The position numbers and the translations under genes were made by a program. The notes under the pieces are model-generated. The model did no database searches. It worked only from the letters and a program-made list of their open reading frames with translations, and had not been told where the DNA came from. DNA of 64,000 nt, taken from NCBI GenBank assembly GCA_964057225.1, contig OZ059894.1, positions 19,622,476 through 19,686,475 of the forward strand, written 5' to 3'. This stretch comes from Auanema rhodensis. Lineage: Eukaryota > Nematoda > Chromadorea > Rhabditida > Rhabditidae. Positions 11,401 to 24,570 of the stretch are shown piece by piece; positions within the stretch are counted from its first letter, which is position 1; every line of letters begins with the position of its first letter.

Positions 11401-13338
11401 AAATCGAGGATATAAGTGTGAACTTATATCAGTTGATATCTCGGTGGATTTTTAAGCTAGCGCAAATCTGATAACACAGATCGACGCAGCTTAAAAATCC
11501 GCATCGAATGCACTATACTACATTGAAAAACGCTTAATACAAAAATTAGTTATGATCGTTTGAAAAATGATGCATTAGTGTATGTTGAGTTTCCATGTAC
11601 ACTCAACATTGCTTCCAAAAACATTTTGACAAAAAGTTTTTCGAAAAATTTCAAAATAATTTAGCAAAAAGTAGATGTTTTTAGATTCCATTTTTCAAGG
11701 CAAAGACGATGGACAATGTTATTCAACGAAAAAATTAATTCTTCAGGGTGAAAATCGAGGATATAAGTGTGAACTTATATCAGTTGATATCTCGGTGCAT
11801 TTTTAAGCTAGCGCAAATCTGATAACACAGATCGACGCAGCTTAAAAATCCGCATCGAATGCACTATACTACATTGAGAAACGCTTAATACAAAAATTAG
11901 TTATGATCGTTTGAAAAATGATGCATTAGTGTATGTTGAGTTTCCATGTACACTCAACATTGCTTCCAAAAACATTTTGACAAAAATTTTTTCGAAAAAT
12001 TTCAAAATAATTTAGCAAAAAGTAGATGTTTTTAGATTTCTTTTTTCAAGGCAAAGACGATGGACAATGTTATTCAACGAAAAAATTAATTCTTCAGGGT
12101 GAAAATCGAGGATATAAGTGTGAACTTATATCAGTTGATATCTCGGTGCATTTTTAAGCTAGCGCAAATCTGATAACACAGAACGACGCAGCTTAAAAAT
12201 TCGCATCGAATGCACTATACTACATTGAGAAACGCTTAATACAAAAATTAGTTATGATCGTTTGAAAAATGATGCATTAGTGTATGTTGAGTTTCCATGT
12301 ACACTCAACATTGCTTCCAAAAACATTTTGACAAAAATTTTTTCGAAAAATTTCAGAATAATTTAGCAAAAAGTAGATGTTTTTAGATTCCATTTTTCAA
12401 GGCAAAGACGATGGACAATGTTATTCAACGAAAAAATTAATTCTTCAGGGTGAAAATCGAGGATATAAGTGTGAACTTATATCAGTTGATATCTCGGTGG
12501 ATTTTTAAGCTAGCGCAAATCTGATAACACAGATCGACGCAGCTTAAAAATCCGCATCGAATGCACTATACTACATTGAAAAACGCTTAATACAAAAATT
12601 AGTTATGATCGTTTGAAAAATGATGCATTAGTGTATGTTGAGTTTCCATGTACACTCAACATTGCTTCCAAAAACATTTTGACAAAACTTTTTTCGAGAA
12701 ATTTCAAAATAATTTAGCAAAAAGTAGATGTTTTTAGATTCCTTTTTTCAAGGCAAAGACGATGGACAATGTTATTCAACGAAAAAATTAATTCTTCAGG
12801 GTGAAAATCGAGGATATAAGTGTGAACTTATATCAGTTGATATCTCGGTGCATTTTTAAGCTAGCGCAAATCTGATAACACAGATCGACGCAGCTTAAAA
12901 ATCCGCATCGAATGCACTATACTACATTGAGAAACGCTTAATACAAAAATTAGTTATGATCGTTTGAAAAATGATGCATTAGTGTATGTTGAGTTTCCAT
13001 GTACACTCAACATTGCTTCCAAAAACATTTTGACAAAAATTTTTTCGAAAAATTTCAAAATAATTTAGCAAAAAGTAGATGTTTTTAGATTTCTTTTTTC
13101 AAGGCAAAGACGATGGACAATGTTATTCAACGAAAAAATTAATTCTTCAGGGTGAAAATCGAGGATATAAGTGTGAACTTATATCAGTTGATATCTCGGT
13201 GCATTTTTAAGCTAGCGCAAATCTGATAACACAGAACGACGCAGCTTAAAAATTCGCATCGAATGCACTATACTACATTGAGAAACGCTTAATACAAAAA
13301 TTAGTTATGATCGTTTGAAAAATGATGCATTAGTGTAT
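8425..13338. repeat. Monomers 25-38: shuffled 3/4-mer cycles marked by G215
   Basis: Four monomer types cycle here. They are P (G215 with A295), Q (G53), R (C52 with G62) and S (T105 and T107 with A249/T267). The order is P-R-S-S, P-Q-R-S, P-Q-S, P-R-S. The complete unit appears to be P-Q-R-S (monomers 29-32, 10... at 9829-11232). The neighbouring 3-mers lack either Q or R. P copies start at 8425, 9829, 11233 and 12286, so the repeat length switches between 1404 and 1053 bp. Gain or loss of whole monomers by in-register unequal exchange explains this. Confidence 0.75.
8638..8692. other. Example of the stem-loop extended to 13 bp by G215
   Basis: In monomer 25 the change of C215 to G lets GG pair with CC at 267-268. 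The outer stem of the composite stem-loop becomes GGATTTTTAAGCT against AGCTTAAAAATCC, 13 perfect pairs. The same state occurs in monomers 29, 33, 36, 39 and 45. Confidence 0.7.
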
Positions 13339-16300
13339 GTTGAGTTTCCATGTACACTCAACATTGCTTCCAAAAACATTTTGACAAAAATTTTTTCGAA
13401 AAATTTCAGAATAATTTAGCAAAAAGTAGATGTTTTTAGATTCCATTTTTCAAGGCAAAGACGATGGACAATGTTATTCAACGAAAAAATTAATTCTTCA
13501 GGGTGAAAATCGAGGATATAAGTGTGAACTTATATCAGTTGATATCTCGGTGGATTTTTAAGCTAGCGCAAATCTGATAACACAGATCGACGCAGCTTAA
13601 AAATCCGCATCGAATGCACTATACTACATTGAAAAACGCTTAATACAAAAATTAGTTATGATCGTTTGAAAAATGATGCATTAGTGTATGTTGAGTTTCC
13701 ATGTACACTCAACATTGCTTCCAAAAACATTTTGACAAAAAGTTTTTCGAAAAATTTCAAAATAATTTAGCAAAAAGTAGATGTTTTTAGATTCCATTTT
13801 TCAAGGCAAAGACGATGGACAATGTTATTCAACGAAAAAATTAATTCTTCAGGGTGAAAATCGAGGATATAAGTGTGAACTTATATCAGTTGATATCTCG
13901 GTGCATTTTTAAGCTAGCGCAAATCTGATAACACAGAACGACGCAGCTTAAAAATCCGCATCGAATGCACTATACTACATTGAGAAACGCTTAATACAAA
14001 AATTAGTTATGATCGTTTGAAAAATGATGCATTAGTGTATGTTGAGTTTCCATGTACACTCAACATTGCTTCCAAAAACATTTTGACAAAAATTTTTTCG
14101 AAAAATTTCAGAATAATTTAGCAAAAAGTAGATGTTTTTAGATTCCTTTTTTCAAGGCAAAGACGATGGACAATGTTATTCAACGAAAAAATTAATTCTT
14201 CAGGGTGAAAATCGAGGATATAAGTGTGAACTTATATCAGTTGATATCTCGGTGCATTTTTAAGCTAGCGCAAATCTGATAACACAGAACGACGCAGCTT
14301 AAAAATTCGCATCGAATGCACTATACTACATTGAAAAACGCTTAATACAAAAATTAGTTATGATCGTTTGAAAAATGATGCATTAGTGTATGTTGAGTTT
14401 CCATGTACACTCAACATTGCTTCCAAAAACATTTTGACAAAAATTTTTTCGAGAAATTTCAAAATAATTTAGCAAAAAGTAGATGTTTTTAGATTCCATT
14501 TTTCAAGGCAAAGACGATGGACAATGTTATTCAACGAAAAAATTAATTCTTCAGGGTGAAAATCGAGGATATAAGTGTGAACTTATATCAGTTGATATCT
14601 CGGTGCATTTTTAAGCTAGCGCAAATCTGATAACACAGAACGACGCAGCTTAAAAATTCGCATCGAATGCACTATACTACATTGAGAAACGCTTAATACA
14701 AAAATTAGTTATGATCGTTTGAAAAATGATGCATTAGTGTATGTTGAGTTTCCATGTACACTCAACATTGCTTCCAAAAACATTTTGACAAAAATTTTTT
14801 CGAAAAATTTCAAAATAATTTAGCAAAAAGTAGATGTTTTTAGATTCCTTTTTTCAAGGCAAAGACGATGGACAATGTTATTCAACGAAAAAATTAATTC
14901 TTCAGGGTGAAAATCGAGGATATAAGTGTGAACTTATATCAGTTGATATCTCGGTGCATTTTTAAGCTAGCGCAAATCTGATAACACAGAACGACGCAGC
15001 TTAAAAATTCGCATCGAATGCACTATACTACATTGAGAAACGCTTAATACAAAAATTAGTTATGATCGTTTGAAAAATGATGCATTAGTGTATGTTGAGT
15101 TTCCATGTACACTCAACATTGCTTCCAAAAACATTTTGACAAAAATTTTTTCGAAAAATTTCAGAATAATTTAGCAAAAAGTAGATGTTTTTAGATTCCA
15201 TTTTTCAAGGCAAAGACGATGGACAATGTTATTCAACGAAAAAATTAATTCTTCAGGGTGAAAATCGAGGATATAAGTGTGAACTTATATCAGTTGATAT
15301 CTCGGTGCATTTTTAAGCTAGCGCAAATCTGATAACACAGAACGACGCAGCTTAAAAATTCGCATCGAATGCACTATACTACATTGAGAAACGCTTAATA
15401 CAAAAATTAGTTATGATCGTTTGAAAAATGATGCATTAGTGTATGTTGAGTTTCCATGTACACTCAACATTGCTTCCAAAAACATTTTGACAAAAATTTT
15501 TTCGAAAAATTTCAGAATAATTTAGCAAAAAGTAGATGTTTTTAGATTCCATTTTTCAAGGCAAAGACGATGGACAATGTTATTCAACGAAAAAATTAAT
15601 TCTTCAGGGTGAAAATCGAGGATATAAGTGTGAACTTATATCAGTTGATATCTCGGTGGATTTTTAAGCTAGCGCAAATCTGATAACACAGATCGACGCA
15701 GCTTAAAAATCCGCATCGAATGCACTATACTACATTGAAAAACGCTTAATACAAAAATTAGTTATGATCGTTTGAAAAATGATGCATTAGTGTATGTTGA
15801 GTTTCCATGTACACTCAACATTGCTTCCAAAAACATTTTGACAAAAAGTTTTTCGAAAAATTTCAAAATAATTTAGCAAAAAGTAGATGTTTTTAGATTC
15901 CATTTTTCAAGGCAAAGACGATGGACAATGTTATTCAACGAAAAAATTAATTCTTCAGGGTGAAAATCGAGGATATAAGTGTGAACTTATATCAGTTGAT
16001 ATCTCGGTGCATTTTTAAGCTAGCGCAAATCTGATAACACAGAACGACGCAGCTTAAAAATCCGCATCGAATGCACTATACTACATTGAGAAACGCTTAA
16101 TACAAAAATTAGTTATGATCGTTTGAAAAATGATGCATTAGTGTATGTTGAGTTTCCATGTACACTCAACATTGCTTCCAAAAACATTTTGACAAAAATT
16201 TTTTCGAAAAATTTCAGAATAATTTAGCAAAAAGTAGATGTTTTTAGATTCCTTTTTTCAAGGCAAAGACGATGGACAATGTTATTCAACGAAAAAATTA

Positions 16301-17550
16301 ATTCTTCAGGGTGAAAATCGAGGATATAAGTGTGAACTTATATCAGTTGATATCTCGGTGCATTTTTAAGCTAGCGCAAATCTGATAACACAGAACGACG
16401 CAGCTTAAAAATTCGCATCGAATGCACTATACTACATTGAAAAACGCTTAATACAAAAATTAGTTATGATCGTTTGAAAAATGATGCATTAGTGTATGTT
16501 GAGTTTCCATGTACACTCAACATTGCTTCCAAAAACATTTTGACAAAAATTTTTTCGAGAAATTTCAAAATAATTTAGCAAAAAGTAGATGTTTTTAGAT
16601 TCCATTTTTCAAGGCAAAGACGATGGACAATGTTATTCAACGAAAAAATTAATTCTTCAGGGTGAAAATCGAGGATATAAGTGTGAACTTATATCAGTTG
16701 ATATCTCGGTGCATTTTTAAGCTAGCGCAAATCTGATAACACAGAACGACGCAGCTTAAAAATTCGCATCGAATGCACTATACTACATTGAGAAACGCTT
16801 AATACAAAAATTAGTTATGATCGTTTGAAAAATGATGCATTAGTGTATGTTGAGTTTCCATGTACACTCAACATTGCTTCCAAAAACATTTTGACAAAAA
16901 TTTTTTCGAAAAATTTCAAAATAATTTAGCAAAAAGTAGATGTTTTTAGATTCCTTTTTTCAAGGCAAAGACGATGGACAATGTTATTCAACGAAAAAAT
17001 TAATTCTTCAGGGTGAAAATCGAGGATATAAGTGTGAACTTATATCAGTTGATATCTCGGTGCATTTTTAAGCTAGCGCAAATCTGATAACACAGAACGA
17101 CGCAGCTTAAAAATTCGCATCGAATGCACTATACTACATTGAGAAACGCTTAATACAAAAATTAGTTATGATCGTTTGAAAAATGATGCATTAGTGTATG
17201 TTGAGTTTCCATGTACACTCAACATTGCTTCCAAAAACATTTTGACAAAAATTTTTTCGAAAAATTTCAGAATAATTTAGCAAAAAGTAGATGTTTTTAG
17301 ATTCCATTTTTCAAGGCAAAGACGATGGACAATGTTATTCAACGAAAAAATTAATTCTTCAGGGTGAAAATCGAGGATATAAGTGTGAACTTATATCAGT
17401 TGATATCTCGGTGCATTTTTAAGCTAGCGCAAATCTGATAACACAGATCGACGCAGCTTAAAAATCCGCATCGAATGCACTATACTACATTGAGAAACGC
17501 TTAATACAAAAATTAGTTATGATCGTTTGAAAAATGATGCATTAGTGTAT
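13339..17550. repeat. 6-mer higher-order repeat, two copies (2106 bp each)
   Basis: Monomers 39-44 and 45-50 show the same order. First is G215/A295, second G53, third A70 G71 with T107 and A295, fourth G62 with A107, fifth T107 with A249/T267, and sixth A70 G71 with A107. The only difference I saw is in the sixth monomer: 44 has A249/T267 and 50 has T249/C267. A degenerate third copy occurs at 20710-22815. Confidence 0.8.
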
Positions 17551-19656
17551 GTTGAGTTTCCATGTACACTCAACATTGCTTCCAAAAACATTTTGACAAA
17601 ACTTTTTTCGAGAAATTTCAAAATAATTTAGCAAAAAGTAGATGTTTTTAGATTCCTTTTTTCAAGGCAAAGACGATGGACAATGTTATTCAACGAAAAA
17701 ATTAATTCTTCAGGGTGAAAATCGAGGATATAAGTGTGAACTTATATCAGTTGATATCTCGGTGCATTTTTAAGCTAGCGCAAATCTGATAACACAGATC
17801 GACGCAGCTTAAAAATCCGCATCGAATGCACTATACTACATTGAAAAACGCTTAATACAAAAATTAGTTATGATCGTTTGAAAAATGATGCATTAGTGTA
17901 TGTTGAGTTTCCATGTACACTCAACATTGCTTCCAAAAACATTTTGACAAAAATTTTTTCGAAAAATTTCAAAATAATTTAGCAAAAAGTAGATGTTTTT
18001 AGATTTCTTTTTTCAAGGCAAAGACGATGGACAATGTTATTCAACGAAAAAATTAATTCTTCAGGGTGAAAATCGAGGATATAAGTGTGAACTTATATCA
18101 GTTGATATCTCGGTGCATTTTTAAGCTAGCGCAAATCTGATAACACAGAACGACGCAGCTTAAAAATTCGCATCGAATGCACTATACTACATTGAGAAAC
18201 GCTTAATACAAAAATTAGTTATGATCGTTTGAAAAATGATGCATTAGTGTATGTTGAGTTTCCATGTACACTCAACATTGCTTCCAAAAACATTTTGACA
18301 AAAATTTTTTCGAAAAATTTCAAAATAATTTAGCAAAAAGTAGATGTTTTTAGATTCCTTTTTTCAAGGCAAAGACGATGGACAATGTTATTCAACGAAA
18401 AAATTAATTCTTCAGGGTGAAAATCGAGGATATAAGTGTGAACTTATATCAGTTGATATCTCGGTGCATTTTTAAGCTAGCGCAAATCTGATAACACAGA
18501 ACGACGCAGCTTAAAAATTCGCATCGAATGCACTATACTACATTGAGAAACGCTTAATACAAAAATTAGTTATGATCGTTTGAAAAATGATGCATTAGTG
18601 TATGTTGAGTTTCCATGTACACTCAACATTGCTTCCAAAAACATTTTGACAAAACTTTTTTCGAGAAATTTCAAAATAATTTAGCAAAAAGTAGATGTTT
18701 TTAGATTCCTTTTTTCAAGGCAAAGACGATGGACAATGTTATTCAACGAAAAAATTAATTCTTCAGGGTGAAAATCGAGGATATAAGTGTGAACTTATAT
18801 CAGTTGATATCTCGGTGCATTTTTAAGCTAGCGCAAATCTGATAACACAGATCGACGCAGCTTAAAAATCCGCATCGAATGCACTATACTACATTGAAAA
18901 ACGCTTAATACAAAAATTAGTTATGATCGTTTGAAAAATGATGCATTAGTGTATGTTGAGTTTCCATGTACACTCAACATTGCTTCCAAAAACATTTTGA
19001 CAAAAATTTTTTCGAAAAATTTCAAAATAATTTAGCAAAAAGTAGATGTTTTTAGATTTCTTTTTTCAAGGCAAAGACGATGGACAATGTTATTCAACGA
19101 AAAAATTAATTCTTCAGGGTGAAAATCGAGGATATAAGTGTGAACTTATATCAGTTGATATCTCGGTGCATTTTTAAGCTAGCGCAAATCTGATAACACA
19201 GAACGACGCAGCTTAAAAATTCGCATCGAATGCACTATACTACATTGAGAAACGCTTAATACAAAAATTAGTTATGATCGTTTGAAAAATGATGCATTAG
19301 TGTATGTTGAGTTTCCATGTACACTCAACATTGCTTCCAAAAACATTTTGACAAAAATTTTTTCGAAAAATTTCAAAATAATTTAGCAAAAAGTAGATGT
19401 TTTTAGATTCCTTTTTTCAAGGCAAAGACGATGGACAATGTTATTCAACGAAAAAATTAATTCTTCAGGGTGAAAATCGAGGATATAAGTGTGAACTTAT
19501 ATCAGTTGATATCTCGGTGCATTTTTAAGCTAGCGCAAATCTGATAACACAGAACGACGCAGCTTAAAAATTCGCATCGAATGCACTATACTACATTGAG
19601 AAACGCTTAATACAAAAATTAGTTATGATCGTTTGAAAAATGATGCATTAGTGTAT
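17551..19656. repeat. 3-mer higher-order repeat, two copies (1053 bp each)
   Basis: Monomers 51-53 and 54-56 have identical variant series. The first has C52/G62 with A295, the second has T105 and T107, and the third has C105 and T107; the last two both carry A249/T267. No difference was seen between the two units, indicating a young block duplication. Confidence 0.8.
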
Positions 19657-22600
19657 GTTGAGTTTCCATGTACACTCAACATTGCTTCCAAAAACATTTT
19701 GACAAAAATTTTTTCGAAAAATTTCAAAATAATTTAGCAAAAAGTAGATGTTTTTAGATTCCTTTTTTCAAGGCAAAGACGATGGACAATGTTATTCAAC
19801 GAAAAAATTAATTCTTCAGGGTGAAAATCGAGGATATAAGTGTGAACTTATATCAGTTGATATCTCGGTGCATTTTTAAGCTAGCGCAAATCTGATAACA
19901 CAGAACGACGCAGCTTAAAAATTCGCATCGAATGCACTATACTACATTGAGAAACGCTTAATACAAAAATTAGTTATGATCGTTTGAAAAATGATGCATT
20001 AGTGTATGTTGAGTTTCCATGTACACTCAACATTGCTTCCAAAAACATTTTGACAAAAATTTTTTCGAAAAATTTCAGAATAATTTAGCAAAAAGTAGAT
20101 GTTTTTAGATTCCATTTTTCAAGGCAAAGACGATGGACAATGTTATTCAACGAAAAAATTAATTCTTCAGGGTGAAAATCGAGGATATAAGTGTGAACTT
20201 ATATCAGTTGATATCTCGGTGCATTTTTAAGCTAGCGCAAATCTGATAACACAGATCGACGCAGCTTAAAAATCCGCATCGAATGCACTATACTACATTG
20301 AGAAACGCTTAATACAAAAATTAGTTATGATCGTTTGAAAAATGATGCATTAGTGTATGTTGAGTTTCCATGTACACTCAACATTGCTTCCAAAAACATT
20401 TTGACAAAAATTTTTTCGAAAAATTTCAAAATAATTTAGCAAAAAGTAGATGTTTTTAGATTTCTTTTTTCAAGGCAAAGACGATGGACAATGTTATTCA
20501 ACGAAAAAATTAATTCTTCAGGGTGAAAATCGAGGATATAAGTGTGAACTTATATCAGTTGATATCTCGGTGCATTTTTAAGCTAGCGCAAATCTGATAA
20601 CACAGAACGACGCAGCTTAAAAATTCGCATCGAATGCACTATACTACATTGAGAAACGCTTAATACAAAAATTAGTTATGATCGTTTGAAAAATGATGCA
20701 TTAGTGTATGTTGAGTTTCCATGTACACTCAACATTGCTTCCAAAAACATTTTGACAAAAATTTTTTCGAAAAATTTCAGAATAATTTAGCAAAAAGTAG
20801 ATGTTTTTAGATTCCATTTTTCAAGGCAAAGACGATGGACAATGTTATTCAACGAAAAAATTAATTCTTCAGGGTGAAAATCGAGGATATAAGTGTGAAC
20901 TTATATCAGTTGATATCTCGGTGCATTTTTAAGCTAGCGCAAATCTGATAACACAGATCGACGCAGCTTAAAAATCCGCATCGAATGCACTATACTACAT
21001 TGAAAAACGCTTAATACAAAAATTAGTTATGATCGTTTGAAAAATGATGCATTAGTGTATGTTGAGTTTCCATGTACACTCAACATTGCTTCCAAAAACA
21101 TTTTGACAAAAAGTTTTTCGAAAAATTTCAAAATAATTTAGCAAAAAGTAGATGTTTTTAGATTCCATTTTTCAAGGCAAAGACGATGGACAATGTTATT
21201 CAACGAAAAAATTAATTCTTCAGGGTGAAAATCGAGGATATAAGTGTGAACTTATATCAGTTGATATCTCGGTGCATTTTTAAGCTAGCGCAAATCTGAT
21301 AACACAGAACGACGCAGCTTAAAAATCCGCATCGAATGCACTATACTACATTGAGAAACGCTTAATACAAAAATTAGTTATGATCGTTTGAAAAATGATG
21401 CATTAGTGTATGTTGAGTTTCCATGTACACTCAACATTGCTTCCAAAAACATTTTGACAAAAATTTTTTCGAAAAATTTCAGAATAATTTAGCAAAAAGT
21501 AGATGTTTTTAGATTCCTTTTTTCAAGGCAAAGACGATGGACAATGTTATTCAACGAAAAAATTAATTCTTCAGGGTGAAAATCGAGGATATAAGTGTGA
21601 ACTTATATCAGTTGATATCTCGGTGCATTTTTAAGCTAGCGCAAATCTGATAACACAGAACGACGCAGCTTAAAAATTCGCATCGAATGCACTATACTAC
21701 ATTGAAAAACGCTTAATACAAAAATTAGTTATGATCGTTTGAAAAATGATGCATTAGTGTATGTTGAGTTTCCATGTACACTCAACATTGCTTCCAAAAA
21801 CATTTTGACAAAAATTTTTTCGAGAAATTTCAAAATAATTTAGCAAAAAGTAGATGTTTTTAGATTCCATTTTTCAAGGCAAAGACGATGGACAATGTTA
21901 TTCAACGAAAAAATTAATTCTTCAGGGTGAAAATCGAGGATATAAGTGTGAACTTATATCAGTTGATATCTCGGTGCATTTTTAAGCTAGCGCAAATCTG
22001 ATAACACAGAACGACGCAGCTTAAAAATCCGCATCGAATGCACTATACTACATTGAGAAACGCTTAATACAAAAATTAGTTATGATCGTTTGAAAAATGA
22101 TGCATTAGTGTATGTTGAGTTTCCATGTACACTCAACATTGCTTCCAAAAACATTTTGACAAAAATTTTTTCGAAAAATTTCAAAATAATTTAGCAAAAA
22201 GTAGATGTTTTTAGATTTCTTTTTTCAAGGCAAAGACGATGGACAATGTTATTCAACGAAAAAATTAATTCTTCAGGGTGAAAATCGAGGATATAAGTGT
22301 GAACTTATATCAGTTGATATCTCGGTGCATTTTTAAGCTAGCGCAAATCTGATAACACAGAACGACGCAGCTTAAAAATTCGCATCGAATGCACTATACT
22401 ACATTGAGAAACGCTTAATACAAAAATTAGTTATGATCGTTTGAAAAATGATGCATTAGTGTATGTTGAGTTTCCATGTACACTCAACATTGCTTCCAAA
22501 AACATTTTGACAAAAATTTTTTCGAAAAATTTCAGAATAATTTAGCAAAAAGTAGATGTTTTTAGATTCCATTTTTCAAGGCAAAGACGATGGACAATGT

Positions 22601-24570
22601 TATTCAACGAAAAAATTAATTCTTCAGGGTGAAAATCGAGGATATAAGTGTGAACTTATATCAGTTGATATCTCGGTGCATTTTTAAGCTAGCGCAAATC
22701 TGATAACACAGAACGACGCAGCTTAAAAATCCGCATCGAATGCACTATACTACATTGAGAAACGCTTAATACAAAAATTAGTTATGATCGTTTGAAAAAT
22801 GATGCATTAGTGTATGTTGAGTTTCCATGTACACTCAACATTGCTTCCAAAAACATTTTGACAAAAATTTTTTCGAAAAATTTCAGAATAATTTAGCAAA
22901 AAGTAGATGTTTTTAGATTCCTTTTTTCAAGGCAAAGACGATGGACAATGTTATTCAACGAAAAAATTAATTCTTCAGGGTGAAAATCGAGGATATAAGT
23001 GTGAACTTATATCAGTTGATATCTCGGTGCATTTTTAAGCTAGCGCAAATCTGATAACACAGAACGACGCAGCTTAAAAATCCGCATCGAATGCACTATA
23101 CTACATTGAGAAACGCTTAATACAAAAATTAGTTATGATCGTTTGAAAAATGATGCATTAGTGTATGTTGAGTTTCCATGTACACTCAACATTGCTTCCA
23201 AAAACATTTTGACAAAAATTTTTTCGAGAAATTTCAAAATAATTTAGCAAAAAGTAGATGTTTTTAGATTCCATTTTTCAAGGCAAAGACGATGGACAAT
23301 GTTATTCAACGAAAAAATTAATTCTTCAGGGTGAAAATCGAGGATATAAGTGTGAACTTATATCAGTTGATATCTCGGTGCATTTTTAAGCTAGCGCAAA
23401 TCTGATAACACAGAACGACGCAGCTTAAAAATCCGCATCGAATGCACTATACTACATTGAGAAACGCTTAATACAAAAATTAGTTATGATCGTTTGAAAA
23501 ATGATGCATTAGTGTATGTTGAGTTTCCATGTACACTCAACATTGCTTCCAAAAACATTTTGACAAAAATTTTTTCGAAAAATTTCAAGATAAATTAGCA
23601 AAAAGTAGATGTTTTTAGATTCCTTTTTTCAAGGCAAAGACGATGGACAATGTTATTCAACGAAAAAATTAATTCTTCAGGGTGAAAATCGAGGATATAA
23701 GTGTGAACTTATATCAGTTGATATCTCGGTGCATTTTTAAGCTAGCGCAAATCTGATAACACAGAACGACGCAGCTTAAAAATTCGCATCGAATGCACTA
23801 TACTACATTGAAAAACGCTTAATACAAAAATTAGTTATGATCGTTTGAAAAATGATGCATTAGTGTATGTTGAGTTTCCATGTACACTCAACATTGCTTC
23901 CAAAAACATTTTGACAAAAATTTTTTCGAAAAATTTCGAAATAATTTAGCAAAAAGTAGATGTTTTTAGATTCCATTTTTCAAGGCAAAGACGATGGACA
24001 ATGTTATTCAACGAAAAAATCAATTCTTCAGGGTGAAAATCGAGGATATAAGTGTGAACTTATATCAGTTGATATCTCGGTGCATTTTTAAGCTAGCGCA
24101 AATCTGATAACACAGAACGACGCAGCTTAAAAATCCGCATCGAATGCACTATACTACATTGAGAAACGCTTAATACAAAAATAAGTTATGATCGTTTGAA
24201 AAATGATGCATTAGTGTATGTTGAGTTTCCATGTACACTCAACATTGCTTCCAAAAACATTTTGACAAAAATTTTTTCGAGAAATTTCAAAATAATTTAG
24301 CAAAAAGTAGATGTTTTTAGATTCCTTTTTTCAAGGCAAAGACGATGGACAATGTTATTCAACGAAAAAATTAATTCTTCAGGGTGAAAATCGAGGATAT
24401 AAGTGTGAACTTATATCAGTTGATATCTCGGTGCATTTTTAAGCTAGCGCAAATCTGATAACACAGATCGACGCAGCTTAAAAATCCGCATCGAATGCAC
24501 TATACTACATTGAGAAACGCTTAATACAAAAATTAGTTATGATCGTTTGAAAAATGATGCATTAGTGTAT
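19657..24570. repeat. Monomers 57-70: degenerate copies of the preceding repeats
   Basis: Monomer 57 is a further copy of the type of 53 and 56. Monomer 58 resembles 50, and 59 resembles 52 and 55. Monomers 60-65 (20710-22815) follow the 6-mer order of 39-44, but with C215 in the first, C267 in the fourth, and T105 in the fifth. Monomers 66-68 again resemble the third, fourth and a following type. Monomer 68 has a private A in TAAATTAG near position 77. Monomers 69-70 resemble 1-2, and 69 has a private T314A. Confidence 0.65.
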
